Assembly: GCF_003426025.1 (NCBI RefSeq)
Contig: NZ_QJSH01000004.1
Span: 169,742 to 233,741 of the forward strand
Direction of reading: 5' to 3'
Source of the DNA: Paraliobacillus quinghaiensis
GTDB lineage: Bacteria; Bacillota; Bacilli; Bacillales; Amphibacillaceae
Length of the DNA: 64,000 nucleotides
The notes below the pieces were generated by a model, which searched no databases, had not been told where the DNA came from, and saw only the letters and a program-made list of their open reading frames with translations. This document shows, in pieces, positions 63,249 to 64,000 of this stretch. The position numbers and the translations under genes are program-made. The first letter of the stretch is position 1, and every line of letters begins with the position of its first letter.

Positions 63249-63324
63249 TGGTGGAGGATGCAGGGCTCGAACCTGCGACCCCCTGCTTGTAAGGCAGGTG
63301 CTCTCCCAGCTGAGCTAATCCTCC
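63249..63324 (-). tRNA. tRNA-Val(TAC)
   Basis: A complete cloverleaf; anticodon loop CTTACAA, CCA encoded. Confidence 0.97.
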
Positions 63325-63328
63325 AATT

Positions 63329-63403
63329 TGGTGACCCGTACGGGATTCGAACCCGTGTTACCGCCGTGAAAGGGCGGTGTCTTAACCGCTTGACCAACGG
63401 GCC
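63329..63403 (-). tRNA. tRNA-Glu(TTC)
   Basis: A complete cloverleaf; anticodon loop CTTTCAC, CCA encoded. Confidence 0.97.
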
Positions 63404-63430
63404 CATATACAATCGATTTCTAAGTAACAG

Positions 63431-63522
63431 TGGCGGAGAGCGAGGGATTCGAACCCTCGAAACCGCGGTAGCGGTTTACACGATTTCCAATCGTGCTCCT
63501 TCGGCCACTCGGACAGCTCTCC
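63431..63522 (-). tRNA. tRNA-Ser(GGA)
   Basis: A class II tRNA of 92 bases with a long variable arm; anticodon loop TTGGAAA, CCA encoded. Confidence 0.97.
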
Positions 63523-63525
63523 ATA

Positions 63526-63600
63526 TGGCTCCACAGGTAGGATTCGAACCTACGACCGATCGGTTAACAGCCGATAGCTCTACCACTGAGCTACTGTGGA
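63526..63600 (-). tRNA. tRNA-Asn(GTT)
   Basis: A complete cloverleaf; anticodon loop CTGTTAA, CCA encoded. It is the first tRNA after 5S rRNA. Confidence 0.97.
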
Positions 63601-63610
63601 ATGGATACAC

Positions 63611-63726
63611 GCCTGGCGACGTCCTACTCTCGCAGGGGCAAAGCCCCAACTACCATGGGCGCTGAAGAGCTTAACTACTGTGTTCGGCATGGGAACAGGT
63701 GTGACCTCTTCGCTATTGTCACCAGA
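63611..63726 (-). rRNA. 5S ribosomal RNA
   Basis: A 116-base 5S gene with the Bacillus-type core GCGAAGAGGTCACACC, CCGAACACAG and GAGAGTAGGACG. It lies 150 bases downstream of 23S and 10 bases upstream of tRNA-Asn. Confidence 0.97.
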
Positions 63727-63876
63727 TCATTCAGAGTGAATCGAAGTAATTTCTTTTTCAATGACAAGAAATATTATACCTGATTCTCAGAATAAAATCA
63801 ATACTTTTAAAGGAAAAATATTATTTATACCTTCAAAACTAGATAAGAAGTACAACAAGACAACATATATATTATA

Positions 63877-64000
63877 GTTAAGTCCTCGATCTATTAGTAT
63901 TCGTCAGCTACACGTGTCACCACGCTTCCACCTCGAACCTATCAACCTCATCGTCTCTGAGGGATCTTACTCTAAATGATGAGAAGTCTCATCTTGAGGG
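63877..64000 (-). rRNA. 23S ribosomal RNA, 3' end (partial)
   Basis: The last roughly 124 bases of 23S rRNA, recognisable by the CTGACGAATACTAATAGATC stretch and GAGGACTTAAC near the 3' end. The gene continues beyond the window. Confidence 0.96.

Noticed and set aside
63258..63665. 135-codon plus-strand frame across the tRNA genes and 5S
   Set aside because: It is an antisense reading of tRNA and rRNA genes, a common artefact in such clusters.

Overview
The window looks like chromosome of a low-GC, endospore-forming Bacillaceae member, most likely a halotolerant relative of Oceanobacillus, Virgibacillus or Gracilibacillus. The evidence is sporulation genes (spoVR, yhbH, prkA, a YhcN-type lipoprotein), a cytochrome aa3 quinol oxidase, a glycine betaine transporter, acidic protein tails and a tRNA cluster in the order of B. 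subtilis trnD. The genus is inferred. Most genes and the rRNA operon end lie on the minus strand, so the replication fork probably runs from high to low coordinates.

Layout. 1-3.8 kb: qoxABCD. 4-7.3 kb: zinc handling (a ZnuA-type binding protein behind Zur-like boxes, then divergent czcD-czrA). 7.4-9.6 kb: spoVR and a CstR/rhodanese operon. 9.8-17.7 kb: a dipeptidase, a spore lipoprotein, a Gfo/Idh oxidoreductase, an orphan sigI, a membrane-anchored protease, a stretch with tiny candidate ORFs, carbonic anhydrase and an aldo/keto reductase. 17.7-21.1 kb: glycine betaine transporter opuAC-AB-AA. 21.4-26.1 kb: a zinc-ribbon membrane protein, a murG homologue, MATE efflux, a lipoprotein and a CbiX/SirB chelatase. 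26.2-39.1 kb: yhbH, odhAB, prkA, trmL, a YhbB-like amidase, queG and an ABC-class ATPase; this matches the B. subtilis queG-to-yhbH block except that odhAB sits between prkA and yhbH, flanked by long repeats. 39.2-45.2 kb: tRNA-Gly with a duplicated 5' fragment, a small membrane protein, a PAS-GGDEF protein and a P-type metal ATPase behind a yybP-ykoY (Mn2+) riboswitch. 45.4-62 kb: cueP, a 5'-3' exonuclease, glutamine synthetase, a flavin monooxygenase/reductase pair, mscL, a chemotaxis receptor, maf, glutaminase, a membrane hydrolase, a SAM-I riboswitch in front of an unknown gene and a ZIP-like membrane protein. 62.3-64 kb: 14 tRNA genes, 5S rRNA and the 3' end of 23S rRNA, all on minus.

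Two dispersed repeat families stand out. R1 (five copies of about 155-184 bp, all in the same orientation) folds into two strong hairpins, and its first bases supply the stop codons of glnA and mscL. R2 (three elements of about 260-600 bp) flanks odhAB in direct orientation. The most unusual leads are R1, the S-box-controlled unknown gene at 60.8 kb, the R2-flanked odhAB block, the zinc-ribbon MscL, and the cluster of tiny ORFs at 15.4-16.1 kb. No CRISPR array, prophage or transposase gene was seen.
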